From assembly GCA_947501445.1 (NCBI GenBank), contig CANMVS010000006.1, positions 186,001-250,000 on the forward strand: a stretch of DNA of 64,000 bases. Direction: 5' to 3'. Below are positions 9,468-18,867 of the stretch, in pieces; within the stretch, counting starts at the first letter, position 1; each line of letters begins with the position of its first letter. Source of the stretch: an uncultured Rhizobiaceae group bacterium. GTDB taxonomy: Bacteria; Pseudomonadota; Alphaproteobacteria; Rhizobiales; Rhizobiaceae. The position numbers were made by a program, and so were the translations under genes. The notes beneath the pieces are model-generated. The model ran no database searches. It was not told the DNA's origin and saw only the letters and a list, made by a program, of their open reading frames with translations.

Positions 9468-10001
9468 ATGCTTTATCGGCTATCAGCGGCCTGGGCGCGG
9501 GTTGAACTGTGGTGTGCAGCCCTGTTTGCGGTGTCAGTGACACTGTTGATCCTTCTCAATGTGGTGACGCGAACGGCTGGCAATGCGCTGTTTTGGGTAG
9601 ATGAACTGGCGATCTATGCCATGGCGTGGATGACTTTCCTTGGCGCGTCAGCGGCCCTGCATCACCGTAGTTCAGTGGCTGTCACATTGCTTCCCGATGC
9701 TGTACCGCACCGCGTCAAAGGCATGATTATCAAAGTCGTGGATATTGTGGTCCTGGCATTTGCCCTTTCAATGCTCTGGTTCTGTTGGCGCTGGTTCATG
9801 CCACTCGAACTTGTCCGCGCAGGTTTTGATACCAGGGCGTTTCAAGGCCAGACGTTCAACTTCATATATGCCGAACCGACGTCGACACTGGGGTTGCCGA
9901 AATACCTGTTCTGGTCAGTGATGTGGCTGTTTGCGCTCGGCGCAACGCTGCATTCCACCATGCACCTGTTCAGCGGGCCTGCACCGAAGGACAAAGCATG
10001 A
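9468..10001 (+). CDS. TRAP transporter small permease (DctQ family)
   Basis: A 177-residue protein with four predicted membrane segments (about 12-35, 45-65, 85-108, 145-165), matching the DctQ subunit. Ribosome binding site AAGGAAGG at 5 bases before the ATG. Its stop overlaps the start of the large permease as ATGA, so translation is coupled. Second member of the second TRAP system in the window, with the receptor at 8428. Confidence 0.9.
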   Translation: MLYRLSAAWARVELWCAALFAVSVTLLILLNVVTRTAGNALFWVDELAIYAMAWMTFLGASAALHHRSSVAVTLLPDAVPHRVKGMIIKVVDIVVLAFALSMLWFCWRWFMPLELVRAGFDTRAFQGQTFNFIYAEPTSTLGLPKYLFWSVMWLFALGATLHSTMHLFSGPAPKDKA

Positions 10002-11257
10002 GCCCCGTCATCTTCCTCTGTGCGCTGTTTTTATCCGTTCCGGTGGCAATTGTGCTTGTGGTCACTGCAATCTGGTACATTTGGGAAAGCGGCAATACCG
10101 TTCTCTACGACAGTTTCATGCAAAAAATGTTTGGCGGTCTTGAAAACTACGGACTTCTGGCAGTGCCGCTTTTCATGCTGACGGGCGAATTGATGAACGA
10201 AGGCGGCATGACCAGACGATTGATCAATATGGCGCGTATTTTCGTTGGCGGCTTTCGCGGCGGATTGGCCTATATCAACCTGCTGTCCAATATGTTCATG
10301 GCCGCCATCATCGGCTCTGCAACCGCACAAATAGCTGTGATGTCGCGGGCCATGGTGCCGGCAATGGAAGAAGAAGGTTATGATAAAGGATTTGCCGCCG
10401 CCACAACGGCTGCCGGCGGCCTGTTGGCGCCGGTCATTCCACCTTCAATGATGTTCGTGATCTATGGGGTTCTGGCTCAGATATCAATTGGCGACATGTT
10501 TATTGCCGGTATCATCCCGGGGCTGCTGCTTTCACTGTCGTTTGTGTTGGTGATCACCCTGATTGGGTTGACCAGGCAGTTTCCCAAGGGCACGTGGATG
10601 TCGCGCAAGGACGCCGGTCGTGCATTGCTCAACGCCCTGCCCGCCCTCCTGATACCCGTCGCAATTATCGGCGGTATCCTGTTTGGCATTGCCACACCAA
10701 CTGAATCAGCGGCCATTGCCTCACTGATTGCCTTCCTGGTCGGGTGGCTGGTCTATGGAGAACTGAAGCCCGGGCACTTGGGTGTGATGTTCAAACGCAC
10801 CGCCGTGAACGCCTCGATGATCATCTTCATGATCGCAGCGGCAAGTGTGTTTGGCTGGGTGATTATCTACGAAGAAGTGCCTCAGAAACTGGCCGCGCTG
10901 ATCACCACGATAACGTCAGATCCGTTCATGTTCCTGTTGATTGTGAACGCAGCCCTGCTGCTGGTTGGAATGGTTATCGACGGAATTGCGGCGATCATCC
11001 TGATCACGCCGATCCTGTTGCCCATTGCCACCGGCTCCTATGACATCAGCCCTTATCAATTCGGTGTCGTGATTTGCCTCAATCTGGTTCTGGGTCTGTT
11101 GACCCCGCCCGTTGGGATAGGCCTTTATATCGCATCATCCATGAGCGACACATCGCCAGGTGCCATCCTGAGGGCCCTTTGGCCGTTCCTTCTGGCTGTT
11201 ACACTCGTTCTGCTTCTGCTTAGTTATTTTGAAAGTTTATCCACGATCCTGATTTAG
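9998..11257 (+). CDS. TRAP transporter large permease (DctM family)
   Basis: A 419-residue, strongly hydrophobic protein beginning MSPVIFLCALFLSVPVAIVLV, with the DctM features GGFRGGLAYINLLSNMFMA and the central GGLLAPVIPPSMMFVIYG segment; about twelve membrane spans. The start is the ATG at 9998, overlapping the DctQ stop by four bases (ATGA), although the open frame runs further upstream. It catalyses the ion-driven uptake step using solute delivered by the DctP receptor. Confidence 0.92.
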   Translation: MSPVIFLCALFLSVPVAIVLVVTAIWYIWESGNTVLYDSFMQKMFGGLENYGLLAVPLFMLTGELMNEGGMTRRLINMARIFVGGFRGGLAYINLLSNMFMAAIIGSATAQIAVMSRAMVPAMEEEGYDKGFAAATTAAGGLLAPVIPPSMMFVIYGVLAQISIGDMFIAGIIPGLLLSLSFVLVITLIGLTRQFPKGTWMSRKDAGRALLNALPALLIPVAIIGGILFGIATPTESAAIASLIAFLVGWLVYGELKPGHLGVMFKRTAVNASMIIFMIAAASVFGWVIIYEEVPQKLAALITTITSDPFMFLLIVNAALLLVGMVIDGIAAIILITPILLPIATGSYDISPYQFGVVICLNLVLGLLTPPVGIGLYIASSMSDTSPGAILRALWPFLLAVTLVLLLLSYFESLSTILI

Positions 11258-11411
11258 ATCTGCAGGCTCAATGGTCTGCCTCGAAGAATTCACAAACAAC
11301 CGATTGGCTTTTGGTCATTTTGACACTGTCCAACCCAATTCGGTCTTGTCGCCGTTTTGCGTGTGCGCTACCCCTTTTGGTTATTAAAACACATCTACAG
11401 GCGCGCATCTT

Positions 11412-12530
11412 ATGGACCATGTTGAATGTATTATTGCCGGCGGCGGTGTTGTCGGATTGGCGATTGCGCGCGCGTTGGCGCTGGCAGGACGCGAAGTCAT
11501 TGTACTGGAGGCTGAAGGTACCTTTGGCTCACAGACCAGCTCACGCAATTCAGAAGTCATCCACGCCGGGATCTACTATGCCGCCGGGTCCTTAAAAGCC
11601 CAATTTTGTGTTGCAGGAAAAAAAGCGCTCTATGCCTATTGTGAGGAACGCAACATTGCGCACCTGAAAACCGGAAAACTCATTGTAGCCTCGCACGAGG
11701 CGGAAGTGGAAAAACTGGCATCCATAAAAGCCCATGCGCAGGCCAACGGTGTTGATGATATTACCGATCTTTCCGCCGAACAGGCGATTGAACTCGAACC
11801 GGCGTTACATTGTGTCGGCGCGCTCTTTTCCCCCTCTACCGGCATTATCGACAGCCATGGCCTGATGCTGTCCATGCTGGGAGAAATTGAAGAATCAGGC
11901 GGTTTCATCGCCTATCGCAGCAAGGTCGTTGCCGTCAGGCCCGAGGCCGGCAGACTGACGGTTACCGTTGACAATGAAGGTGCTGAAACCCTGTTGACCT
12001 GCACGCATTTTATCAATGCAGCCGGTCATGGTGCCTGGGACATCGCCGCCGCAACAGTCGGCCTGGCTGAAAAACACCTGCCGCAACGTCACCTTTCCAA
12101 AGGCAACTATTATGCATTATCGGGCCATGCCAGCCCGTTTGAACACCTGGTATACCCTGTTCCTGCCGATGGTTCGCTTGGCATACATTTTACCCGCGAC
12201 ATTGCCGGACAGGCGCGTTTCGGACCGGATGTGAACTGGTTTGAGGGCACTGAGTTCGATTATTCCGTCATGCAGGGACGCGAACAGGTATTCGAATCAG
12301 CCATTCGCACCTATTGGCCAGGATTGCCCGACAATGCACTGGTGCCTTCCTATTGCGGTGTGCGGCCAAAACTGAATGGACCGGGCACCCCTCCCGCAGA
12401 TTTCATCATTCAGTCCCCGGGTGATACGGGCATCAACGGGCTGATACAGCTTTTTGGCTTTGAATCGCCGGGGCTGACGTCCTGTCTGGCAATCGGCGAC
12501 GCGGTTAATCGCATGGTATCAAAATCGTAA
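11412..12530 (+). CDS. FAD-dependent oxidoreductase, L-2-hydroxyglutarate oxidase (LhgO)-like
   Basis: A 372-residue DAO-fold flavoprotein. N-terminal FAD motif IAGGGVVGLAIARAL (about 8-22) followed by SRNSEVIHAGIYY, a stretch typical of L-2-hydroxyglutarate dehydrogenases/oxidases; the C-terminal LFGFESPGLTSCLAIG completes the FAD site. Expected reaction: oxidation of L-2-hydroxyglutarate or a similar 2-hydroxy/amino acid. It lies 154 bp downstream of the TRAP operon on the same strand, so it may be its last gene or a separate unit. Glycine/D-amino-acid oxidase activity is the alternative. Confidence 0.82.
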   Translation: MDHVECIIAGGGVVGLAIARALALAGREVIVLEAEGTFGSQTSSRNSEVIHAGIYYAAGSLKAQFCVAGKKALYAYCEERNIAHLKTGKLIVASHEAEVEKLASIKAHAQANGVDDITDLSAEQAIELEPALHCVGALFSPSTGIIDSHGLMLSMLGEIEESGGFIAYRSKVVAVRPEAGRLTVTVDNEGAETLLTCTHFINAAGHGAWDIAAATVGLAEKHLPQRHLSKGNYYALSGHASPFEHLVYPVPADGSLGIHFTRDIAGQARFGPDVNWFEGTEFDYSVMQGREQVFESAIRTYWPGLPDNALVPSYCGVRPKLNGPGTPPADFIIQSPGDTGINGLIQLFGFESPGLTSCLAIGDAVNRMVSKS

Positions 12531-12660
12531 CTCAAGACACCGTATCACGGGACCGAATACCGGCCTGCTTGAACTGAATGCCGTTTTGGAATAGGCCACA
12601 GGCCAGAAATAGTATGCCGCATCTGATGCGCAGGCAGTCGAGACCCTATTGGAGAAAATC

Positions 12661-13497
12661 GTGACGCAAAACAAATCGGTCGTTGTGGGGCCCGTAACCT
12701 TTTCCAATGCACTGCCCTTCGTCCTTATTGCTGGCCCGTGCCAGATCGAGAGTGCGGCCCACGCAATGGACATGGCGGCTGAACTTGTGGCGATGACCAA
12801 TGATCTGGGCATTCCGCTTGTCTATAAATCTTCCTATGACAAGGCCAACAGATCCTCCGTCACCGGCCAGCGCGGGGTCGGCATGGAAAATGGCCTGCAG
12901 ATTCTGGCTGACGTCAGATCCAGGTTTGGTTGCCCCGTCATCACCGACATCCATGAACCCCCTCAAGCCAGGATCGCCGCTCAGGCGGTCGATATCCTGC
13001 AGATCCCGGCCTATCTTTGTCGTCAGACCGACCTGCTGGTTGCCGCGGGTGAAACCGGCAAGGCCGTCAACATCAAGAAGGGGCAGTTTCTGGCACCCTG
13101 GGACATGGCCAATGTGGCCGAGAAAGTAGCCTCGACCGGCAATGAAAACCTGATGTTATGCGAACGCGGTACAACCTTCGGCTATAATACGCTGGTGACC
13201 GATTTTCGCGGCTTGCCGGAAATGGCAAAAACCGGTTACCCGGTTGTCTTTGATGCCACCCATTCGGTCCAGCAGCCAGGTGGTAAAGGCAGTTCAACAG
13301 GTGGTCAGCGTGAATATGCACCGGTTTTGGCGAGGGCGGCCCTTACTGTTGGCTGCGCCGCCGTCTTTATCGAGGCACACGACAATCCGGATAAGGCGCC
13401 CTCGGACGGCCCCAACATGATCCCGATGAATGAAATGAAGGCCATGCTGGCAACCCTCAAGGCATTCGATACCCTTGCAAAGCAGCAGGAAACCTAA
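12661..13497 (+). CDS. kdsA: 3-deoxy-8-phosphooctulonate synthase (KDO-8-P synthase)
   Basis: A 278-residue aldolase that condenses phosphoenolpyruvate with arabinose 5-phosphate for lipopolysaccharide inner-core KDO. Family segments are LIAGPCQIES near the N-terminus, YKSSYDKANRSS, ITDIHEP and the GGKGSSTGGQREYAPVLARA closing region. Start GTG at 12661 with GGAGA 6 bases upstream; a TTG at 12649 overlaps that site and is unlikely. Immediately followed by kdsD, with stop TAA and start ATG adjacent. A perfect small palindrome (12618-12630) lies in the leader; significance unclear. Confidence 0.95.
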   Translation: MTQNKSVVVGPVTFSNALPFVLIAGPCQIESAAHAMDMAAELVAMTNDLGIPLVYKSSYDKANRSSVTGQRGVGMENGLQILADVRSRFGCPVITDIHEPPQARIAAQAVDILQIPAYLCRQTDLLVAAGETGKAVNIKKGQFLAPWDMANVAEKVASTGNENLMLCERGTTFGYNTLVTDFRGLPEMAKTGYPVVFDATHSVQQPGGKGSSTGGQREYAPVLARAALTVGCAAVFIEAHDNPDKAPSDGPNMIPMNEMKAMLATLKAFDTLAKQQET

Positions 13498-14472
13498 ATG
13501 TCACCGGACAGAAACATACGCGCCGAAATCATGAAGGCCGCGCGCACGTCACGCGATGGTGTGGACGCGATTGTCACCGGACTGGAAGGTCCCCTGGGCG
13601 ATGCTGTGCTTGAAGCGGTTGAGATTATCGCACAAAAATCCGGCCGGGTGATTTTGACTGGCGTCGGCAAAAGCGGCCACATCGGCGCGAAGGCAGCGGC
13701 CACTTTTGCTTCAACCGGTACACCGGCCATGTTTGTGCATGCAACGGAAGCCAGCCATGGTGATCTGGGGATGATCACCCCTGACGATTGCATCATTGCC
13801 ATCTCATGGTCAGGTGAAACCCGCGAACTATCCGATGTGCTTTACCATGCCAGGCGTTCGGACATCCCCTTGATTGCCATCACATCGGCAGCGGACAGCA
13901 CGCTGGCGCGCAATGCCTCGGTTACTGTCAAATTGCCGCGGGTGGAAGAAGCCTGTCCACTGGGCCTGGCACCCACAACATCCACGCTCATGCAGATGAT
14001 GGCATGCGATACCATAGCGATTGGCCTGCTCGTCAGGCGTGGATTTTCAGAACATGATTTCAAACATTTTCATCCCGGCGGCTCATTGGGTGCAAGCCTG
14101 ACGCTGGTGCGCGACGCCATGCACACGGGCGACGCGTTGCCCCTGATACAATCGGGCAGCACTTTAATGCAGGCCATTGAAGTCATTACAGAAAAGGGCT
14201 TTGGTCTCGTTATCATAACGGATGAAGCTGGCCGTATGTGCGGAGTCGTCACCGACGGTGACCTGCGCCGCAGTGCCCATGTCGATTCAACATCGGCGTT
14301 CGTTGATGATGTGATGACAGTCGGGGGACTGACGGTCGAACCCGACATGCTGCTGGCTTCGGCCCTGAAGACGGTTCAGGACAACCGTGTTGGCGCTCTG
14401 GTTGTTGAAGAAGATGGCCACGCCGTCGGTGTCATTCATGTCCTTGACATGCTGCGTATAGGGGCAGCTTGA
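13498..14472 (+). CDS. kdsD: Arabinose-5-phosphate isomerase (SIS plus CBS pair)
   Basis: A 324-residue cytosolic enzyme converting ribulose 5-phosphate to arabinose 5-phosphate, the partner substrate for KdsA. A SIS sugar-isomerase domain (about 40-175; TGVGKSGHIGAKAAATFAS, ATEASHGDLGMI) precedes two CBS repeats (about 205-320). The ATG follows the kdsA stop without a gap, so the two consecutive KDO steps are co-translated. Length matches the KdsD/KpsF family. Confidence 0.93.
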   Translation: MSPDRNIRAEIMKAARTSRDGVDAIVTGLEGPLGDAVLEAVEIIAQKSGRVILTGVGKSGHIGAKAAATFASTGTPAMFVHATEASHGDLGMITPDDCIIAISWSGETRELSDVLYHARRSDIPLIAITSAADSTLARNASVTVKLPRVEEACPLGLAPTTSTLMQMMACDTIAIGLLVRRGFSEHDFKHFHPGGSLGASLTLVRDAMHTGDALPLIQSGSTLMQAIEVITEKGFGLVIITDEAGRMCGVVTDGDLRRSAHVDSTSAFVDDVMTVGGLTVEPDMLLASALKTVQDNRVGALVVEEDGHAVGVIHVLDMLRIGAA

Positions 14473-14542
14473 GCCAAAACACATTTGCATTGCCAACATG
14501 AACTGATCCGGGTGCATTTGCCTGATCAGATGATTTGCGCAT

Positions 14543-14571
14543 AAAAAAAGGCGGATGCCAAAGCACCCGCC
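14543..14571 (-). terminator. Rho-independent terminator for bioY
   Basis: On the minus strand GGCGGGTGC and GCATCCGCC form a 9-bp stem (one mismatched pair) with a TTTG loop, followed by seven T (14543-14549 read on the minus strand). It lies 25 bp beyond the bioY stop, and between bioY and the convergent kdsD. Confidence 0.8.
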
Positions 14572-14595
14572 CCTTACAAATCCGATATCAGGCCA

Positions 14596-15192
14596 TCAGC
14601 CGCGGATTTTACGCAGGATTGTCCACAAGGCGGGGACAAGTGCCGATGCCAGTGCGACCTTGATGAGGTCAGGCAGGATAAAGGGTGCAACGCCGAACTG
14701 CCAAGATTTTTCCACACCGATTAATGTTGCCAGCCAGGCAAAACCCATTGCCATGATGACAACTTCAGCCATCAGGACTGCAGCAAACATTTTGCCCACG
14801 TGACGGTCCCAGCCACGATCGGCAGCCCAGCCGACAATCGCAGCCGCAACCACGAAACCGGCCAGATAACCGCCAGTTCCACCCATCATGTAGATCAGAC
14901 CAAGACCCTTTTCGGGTGTACCCTGGAAAACCGGCAGACCCATGGCACCTTCGGCCATGTAGAGCAAGAGTGTTGCAACACCGAGACGCATGCCAAAAGT
15001 CGCAGCAATGCCGAAGATAGCCAGGGTCTGCAGAGACATGTCAACGGGGCCAAACACAACCTTTGTTTTGGCTGACAGGGTAAGTAATAGTGTTCCGCCA
15101 ACGGCCAGCAAACAATACCAGGCAAGCCGCAACATCGGATTTTCGGACGCAAGATTTTCCGCCATCGAACGGGTGGGCGCAAAAGATGTCAT
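14596..15192 (-). CDS. bioY: Biotin transporter BioY
   Basis: A 198-residue integral membrane protein with about six hydrophobic spans. Recognisable BioY segments are VDMSLQTLAIFGIAATFGMR, EGAMGLPVFQGTPEKGLG and MGGTGGYLAGFVVAAAIVG. It is the biotin-binding S component of an ECF-type uptake system; many alphaproteobacterial BioY proteins act with or without a dedicated energising module, and none is seen here. Ribosome binding site GGAGAT 8 bases before the ATG. Monocistronic with its own terminator. I found no convincing BioR palindrome in the 142-bp upstream gap. Confidence 0.92.
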   Translation of the reverse strand: MTSFAPTRSMAENLASENPMLRLAWYCLLAVGGTLLLTLSAKTKVVFGPVDMSLQTLAIFGIAATFGMRLGVATLLLYMAEGAMGLPVFQGTPEKGLGLIYMMGGTGGYLAGFVVAAAIVGWAADRGWDRHVGKMFAAVLMAEVVIMAMGFAWLATLIGVEKSWQFGVAPFILPDLIKVALASALVPALWTILRKIRG

Positions 15193-15334
15193 TCATTATC
15201 TCCAGAAAATTTTCAACGGGCGCTGCTCAGTCAATGACACAGGCCAGGCGCTGGTATATTAACTTCATCGTCCGGCCGCAAGCCGGGTATGATACCAAGC
15301 GGCATCAGAAGAAACACAAAGAGACCTCAAAGCC

Positions 15335-16243
15335 ATGGCCGCACTGCAATTTGACACGAATTTTGAACCTGCCCATGGTGAAGCGGTCACCGTTGGGCCA
15401 AATGTGCAGCGCATCACGGCCCCCAACAGCGGGCCGCTGACCTTTGCCGGTACAAACAGCTATATTGTCGGCACAGACACAGTGGCGGTGATTGACCCGG
15501 GCCCGCAGATTGAAAGCCACTATCAGGCATTGGAAACAGCCCTCCAGGGGCGCACTGTGTCACATATTTTCGTAAGCCATACCCACAAGGACCATTCCCC
15601 GCTTGCAAAACGATTGGCTGAACAAACCGGTGGTGTCATGGTCGCCGAGGGCAGGCATCGTTCGGCACGGGCGTTGCATGTTGGCGAAGTCAATCCCCTG
15701 GCGGAAAGTTCCGATATGGATTTCGTGCCGGATATCATGGCCGCAGATGGACAGGTGATTGCCGGTGACGGCTGGAGCCTGCGGACTATTCATACACCCG
15801 GCCATACGGCCAATCATGCATCCTTTGCCCTGGAAGGAGAGGATATCGTCTTTTCAGCCGATCATGTCATGGCATGGGCAACATCCATTGTAGCCCCGCC
15901 AGACGGTTCAATGTCAGATTTCATGATCTCGCTGAACAAGATGCTGGAACGCGAAGACCGTTTCTACCTTCCAGGCCACGGTGGCCCGGTTCTCGAACCG
16001 GCGAAATTTTGTCGCGCCCTGCGCACCCACAGGAAGATGCGTGAGGCCGCAGTGCTGGAACGGCTTCGCAAGGGCGACCGGACGATTAAAGATATGGTCA
16101 AGGTCATTTACCGCGATACGGATGAGAGGCTTCATACGGCCGCCGGGCTGTCTTTGCTGGCCCACCTGGAGGATCTCGTCGCGCGGGATATTGTAGAAAC
16201 GGATGGCACGCCTTCAATCACGGGCAGCTATATTCCCAGATAG
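15335..16243 (+). CDS. Metallo-beta-lactamase-fold hydrolase with C-terminal winged helix
   Basis: A 302-residue protein. The metal-binding HTHKDH motif is near residue 78, with further ligands in TIHTPGHTANH, FSADHVM and LPGHGGPV; the C-terminal 70 residues form the small winged-helix domain found in the LACTB2-like subgroup. LACTB2-type proteins are endoribonucleases or glyoxalase-like thioesterases, and the exact activity here cannot be decided. No clear ribosome binding site. Converges on the DUF1499 gene. The upstream gap is shared with divergent bioY. Confidence 0.85.
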   Translation: MAALQFDTNFEPAHGEAVTVGPNVQRITAPNSGPLTFAGTNSYIVGTDTVAVIDPGPQIESHYQALETALQGRTVSHIFVSHTHKDHSPLAKRLAEQTGGVMVAEGRHRSARALHVGEVNPLAESSDMDFVPDIMAADGQVIAGDGWSLRTIHTPGHTANHASFALEGEDIVFSADHVMAWATSIVAPPDGSMSDFMISLNKMLEREDRFYLPGHGGPVLEPAKFCRALRTHRKMREAAVLERLRKGDRTIKDMVKVIYRDTDERLHTAAGLSLLAHLEDLVARDIVETDGTPSITGSYIPR

Positions 16244-16270
16244 CACAATGTCCCTGATGTTCAGTGCGCA

Positions 16271-17203
16271 TCAGCGCACGGAAAGGCCGACGAGTTCAGC
16301 GTCAAGGGCTGCCAAAAAGGCTGTTATGATCTCGGCATTGGCTCCAAGATCATGCGGGCCAAAACGCGAAACAGATCGCATATCAACAAAGGTGGTTTCC
16401 GCCTCTTCGCTCAACCGGATGCTGACATCAGAGGCAAGACCGGTAATAACCGACCGTGCCTCACCCTGTAGCAGCACCTGAACCGGAACAATGATGATCG
16501 GTTCAATCGTTTCTTCAACACCTGCGAGATTTTCATCATCCGGATCGAGCGGCAAATCGTCCCCGTCGTCGACCTCAATAATGGCAACTGAAGGGGTTTC
16601 ATCCACCGCATCTTCCTCAGACGGTTCAGGTTCCAATACAACTGGGTCAGGCAGCTTGGTCGCTGTGATACGAATACCGCTGTTGTCTGCGACCAGCCGC
16701 ACCGCTTCAAGCACACGATCAAGCGCGCCTTCATATCGCCGGCCGGTAACCTGCGGATAGGCCTCAACCTGTCCGGCAAAGGGTTGCGTATCGGGTGCCT
16801 CGAAATCGGTCGTCCAGTTAACCGGACGGCTGACCGGATCAAGAAACGCCGGCACATCTTCAGTATTGGTTGAAACCTCATAGAGCTGCGGCAGTGTCAC
16901 GATACGAAAACCGACAATACCGGCAGGAATGAGGACGCAAATTGACAGCAGGCAAGCCTTGGCAGACGCCCGCCCACCGCGCGCGCCGACCATCCACAGC
17001 CGAACCATTCCATGACAGGCCAGCAAAAACGCCAGGGCAGCCAATCCCGTGCACAATAGGAAAAGAGCCGTAAAAACATCCGATTGCATAAAGCCAAACC
17101 GATGCAATCCGGCAGAGATCGCGAACAGGGCAAAGGCGAACAGCCCAAAGCGATAGGACCAGGTTGCCGCATGGGAAACCGGACGGTCATAACGTATTTT
17201 CAT
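16271..17203 (-). CDS. DUF1499 domain membrane protein with acidic insertion
   Basis: A 310-residue protein: three N-terminal membrane spans (about 18-35, 42-65, 80-105) followed by a DUF1499 domain (about 145-310) recognised from RYEGALDRVLEAV and the ending VDMRSVSRFGPHDLGANAEII. Between the two conserved halves of DUF1499 lies a strongly acidic, low-complexity stretch (about residues 185-240) rich in Asp, Glu and Pro that is not typical of the core domain. DUF1499 has no assigned biochemical role. Monocistronic by appearance, convergent with the metallo-hydrolase. Confidence 0.75.
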   Translation of the reverse strand: MKIRYDRPVSHAATWSYRFGLFAFALFAISAGLHRFGFMQSDVFTALFLLCTGLAALAFLLACHGMVRLWMVGARGGRASAKACLLSICVLIPAGIVGFRIVTLPQLYEVSTNTEDVPAFLDPVSRPVNWTTDFEAPDTQPFAGQVEAYPQVTGRRYEGALDRVLEAVRLVADNSGIRITATKLPDPVVLEPEPSEEDAVDETPSVAIIEVDDGDDLPLDPDDENLAGVEETIEPIIIVPVQVLLQGEARSVITGLASDVSIRLSEEAETTFVDMRSVSRFGPHDLGANAEIITAFLAALDAELVGLSVR

Positions 17204-17435
17204 GAATCGGCCTGCTGCATGTTCACCCGGAATTCTTCGTTGCGCCTGTCACCCGACAGACCTCAGTGCATATAAAGCATGTTTGCGCAATTCGAAACAT
17301 TGTCGGTTGCACAATTCACTGGCAGGTTCCGGTTCCAATTCTGCGCACAGATCAATCGTTGAATTGGCCGCAATTGTCTCGACAATTGGAACGCTCTCAC
17401 GATAGGTTCCATCATCGGCCAATAGGAATGCTGCC

Positions 17436-18830
17436 ATGAACATCAAACCACCGCTGAGCAACGTTCAACAACGGGATATAGATTCCGTCCTGCACCCCTA
17501 TACACCGCTGCACAAATTGAGCGAAACAGGTGCACTGGTCATCGAACGCGGGCAGGGCGTTTTTATCTATGACACACAGGGCAATGAATATATTGAGGGC
17601 ATGTCCGGTCTCTGGTGTGCCGGCCTGGGGTTTGGCGATGAGGAACTGATCGAAGCTGCGACCCGGCAGTTACAGACATTGCCCTATTATCATCTGTTTG
17701 GCGCCAAGGGTACGGAACCAGCCATTGAACTGGCGGAAAAACTCAAGGAATTGGCTCCGGTTCCGATCTCGAAGGTATTTTTCACCTCGTCCGGTTCCGA
17801 GGCGAATGACACCCAGATCAAGCTGGCCTGGTATTACAACAATGCCCGTGGCAAACCGAACAAAAAGAAGATCATCTCCCGCGTCAAGGCCTATCACGGG
17901 GTGACAATCATGTCAGGTTCTCTCACCGGCCTGCCGGCAAATCACAATGGCTTTGACCTGCCGGTGGATCGGGTGCTGCATGCCGATTGTCCCCACTATT
18001 ATCGTTTTGGATTGCCCGGGGAAACAGAAGAAGATTTCACCACCAGAATGGCAAATTCATTGCGTGAACTTATCGAGCGTGAAGATCCGAATACGATTGC
18101 CGCGATGATTGCTGAACCCATCATGGGCGCAGGCGGTGTCATACCGCCATCCAAAGGCTATTTTGAAGCGATCAAACCGATCCTTGATGAATTTGACATC
18201 ATGTTGATTGCCGATGAGGTGATCAGCGGTTTTGGCCGAACCGGCAACTGGTGGGGTTCCCAGACCTTCAATATGGTGCCGACAACCATATCCGTAGCCA
18301 AACAATTGACCTCCGCCTATGCACCTTTGGGTGCGGTTATGGTTCCGGAAGAAATCTATCAGGGTTATGTGGATCACTCGTCACAACTGGGCACATTTGG
18401 TCACGGCTTCACCTATGGCGGCCACCCGCTGGGCTGTGCATTGGGTGTCAAGGCCATAGAGATCTATCAGCGGCGCGACATTCTGGGGCATGTTCGTACA
18501 TTGATGCCGCTTTTTGAACGACGCATGAAGGCATTGGCCGACCATCCGTTGATCGGCGAAGTGCGCTTGAGCGGTCTGGTGGGCGGCCTGGAGCTCGTAG
18601 CCGACAAGACCAGCAAACGCCCGTTTTCTCCGACACAGGGTGTGGCCGCAAAGGCTGCTTCTCTTCTGGAAAAACGCGGCGTCATTTTGCGTGCGCTCGG
18701 CGATACATTGGCGCTATGTCCGCCGATGATCATCACCGAAGATGAACTCAATACACTTTTTGATCGCCTTGCTCTGGCGCTGGACGATACCGAGCATTAC
18801 GTTAACAAAAACCAGTTGCGCTCCGGGTAA
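17436..18830 (+). CDS. Class III (omega) aminotransferase
   Basis: A 464-residue PLP enzyme. Features are the glycine-rich FTSSGSEANDTQIKLAWYYN, the Tyr/His of KAYHGVTIMSGSLTG, the cofactor aspartate in LIADEVISGFGRTG and the Schiff-base lysine in SVAKQLTSAYAPLGA. It belongs to the subgroup that transfers amino groups from omega-amino acids or amines (beta-alanine, taurine, GABA, putrescine) to pyruvate or similar acceptors. GGAAT 8 bases before the ATG. Flanked by unrelated genes: DUF1499 upstream on the other strand and iorB convergent, so its pathway is not evident from context. Confidence 0.88.
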   Translation: MNIKPPLSNVQQRDIDSVLHPYTPLHKLSETGALVIERGQGVFIYDTQGNEYIEGMSGLWCAGLGFGDEELIEAATRQLQTLPYYHLFGAKGTEPAIELAEKLKELAPVPISKVFFTSSGSEANDTQIKLAWYYNNARGKPNKKKIISRVKAYHGVTIMSGSLTGLPANHNGFDLPVDRVLHADCPHYYRFGLPGETEEDFTTRMANSLRELIEREDPNTIAAMIAEPIMGAGGVIPPSKGYFEAIKPILDEFDIMLIADEVISGFGRTGNWWGSQTFNMVPTTISVAKQLTSAYAPLGAVMVPEEIYQGYVDHSSQLGTFGHGFTYGGHPLGCALGVKAIEIYQRRDILGHVRTLMPLFERRMKALADHPLIGEVRLSGLVGGLELVADKTSKRPFSPTQGVAAKAASLLEKRGVILRALGDTLALCPPMIITEDELNTLFDRLALALDDTEHYVNKNQLRSG

Positions 18831-18867
18831 GATTTGAGGCTGGCCTGATCTCGTGACGAGCCTGGCT

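Noticed and set aside
15193-15334. BioR operator or biotin-related RNA leader before bioY
   Set aside because: No TTATnnATAA-type palindrome or extended leader structure was found in the gap.
17249-17437. Possible 62-residue minus-strand gene in front of the class III aminotransferase
   Set aside because: The translation looks protein-like, but there is no good ribosome binding site, the start overlaps the aminotransferase start and no family is recognised. Evidence too weak to list.
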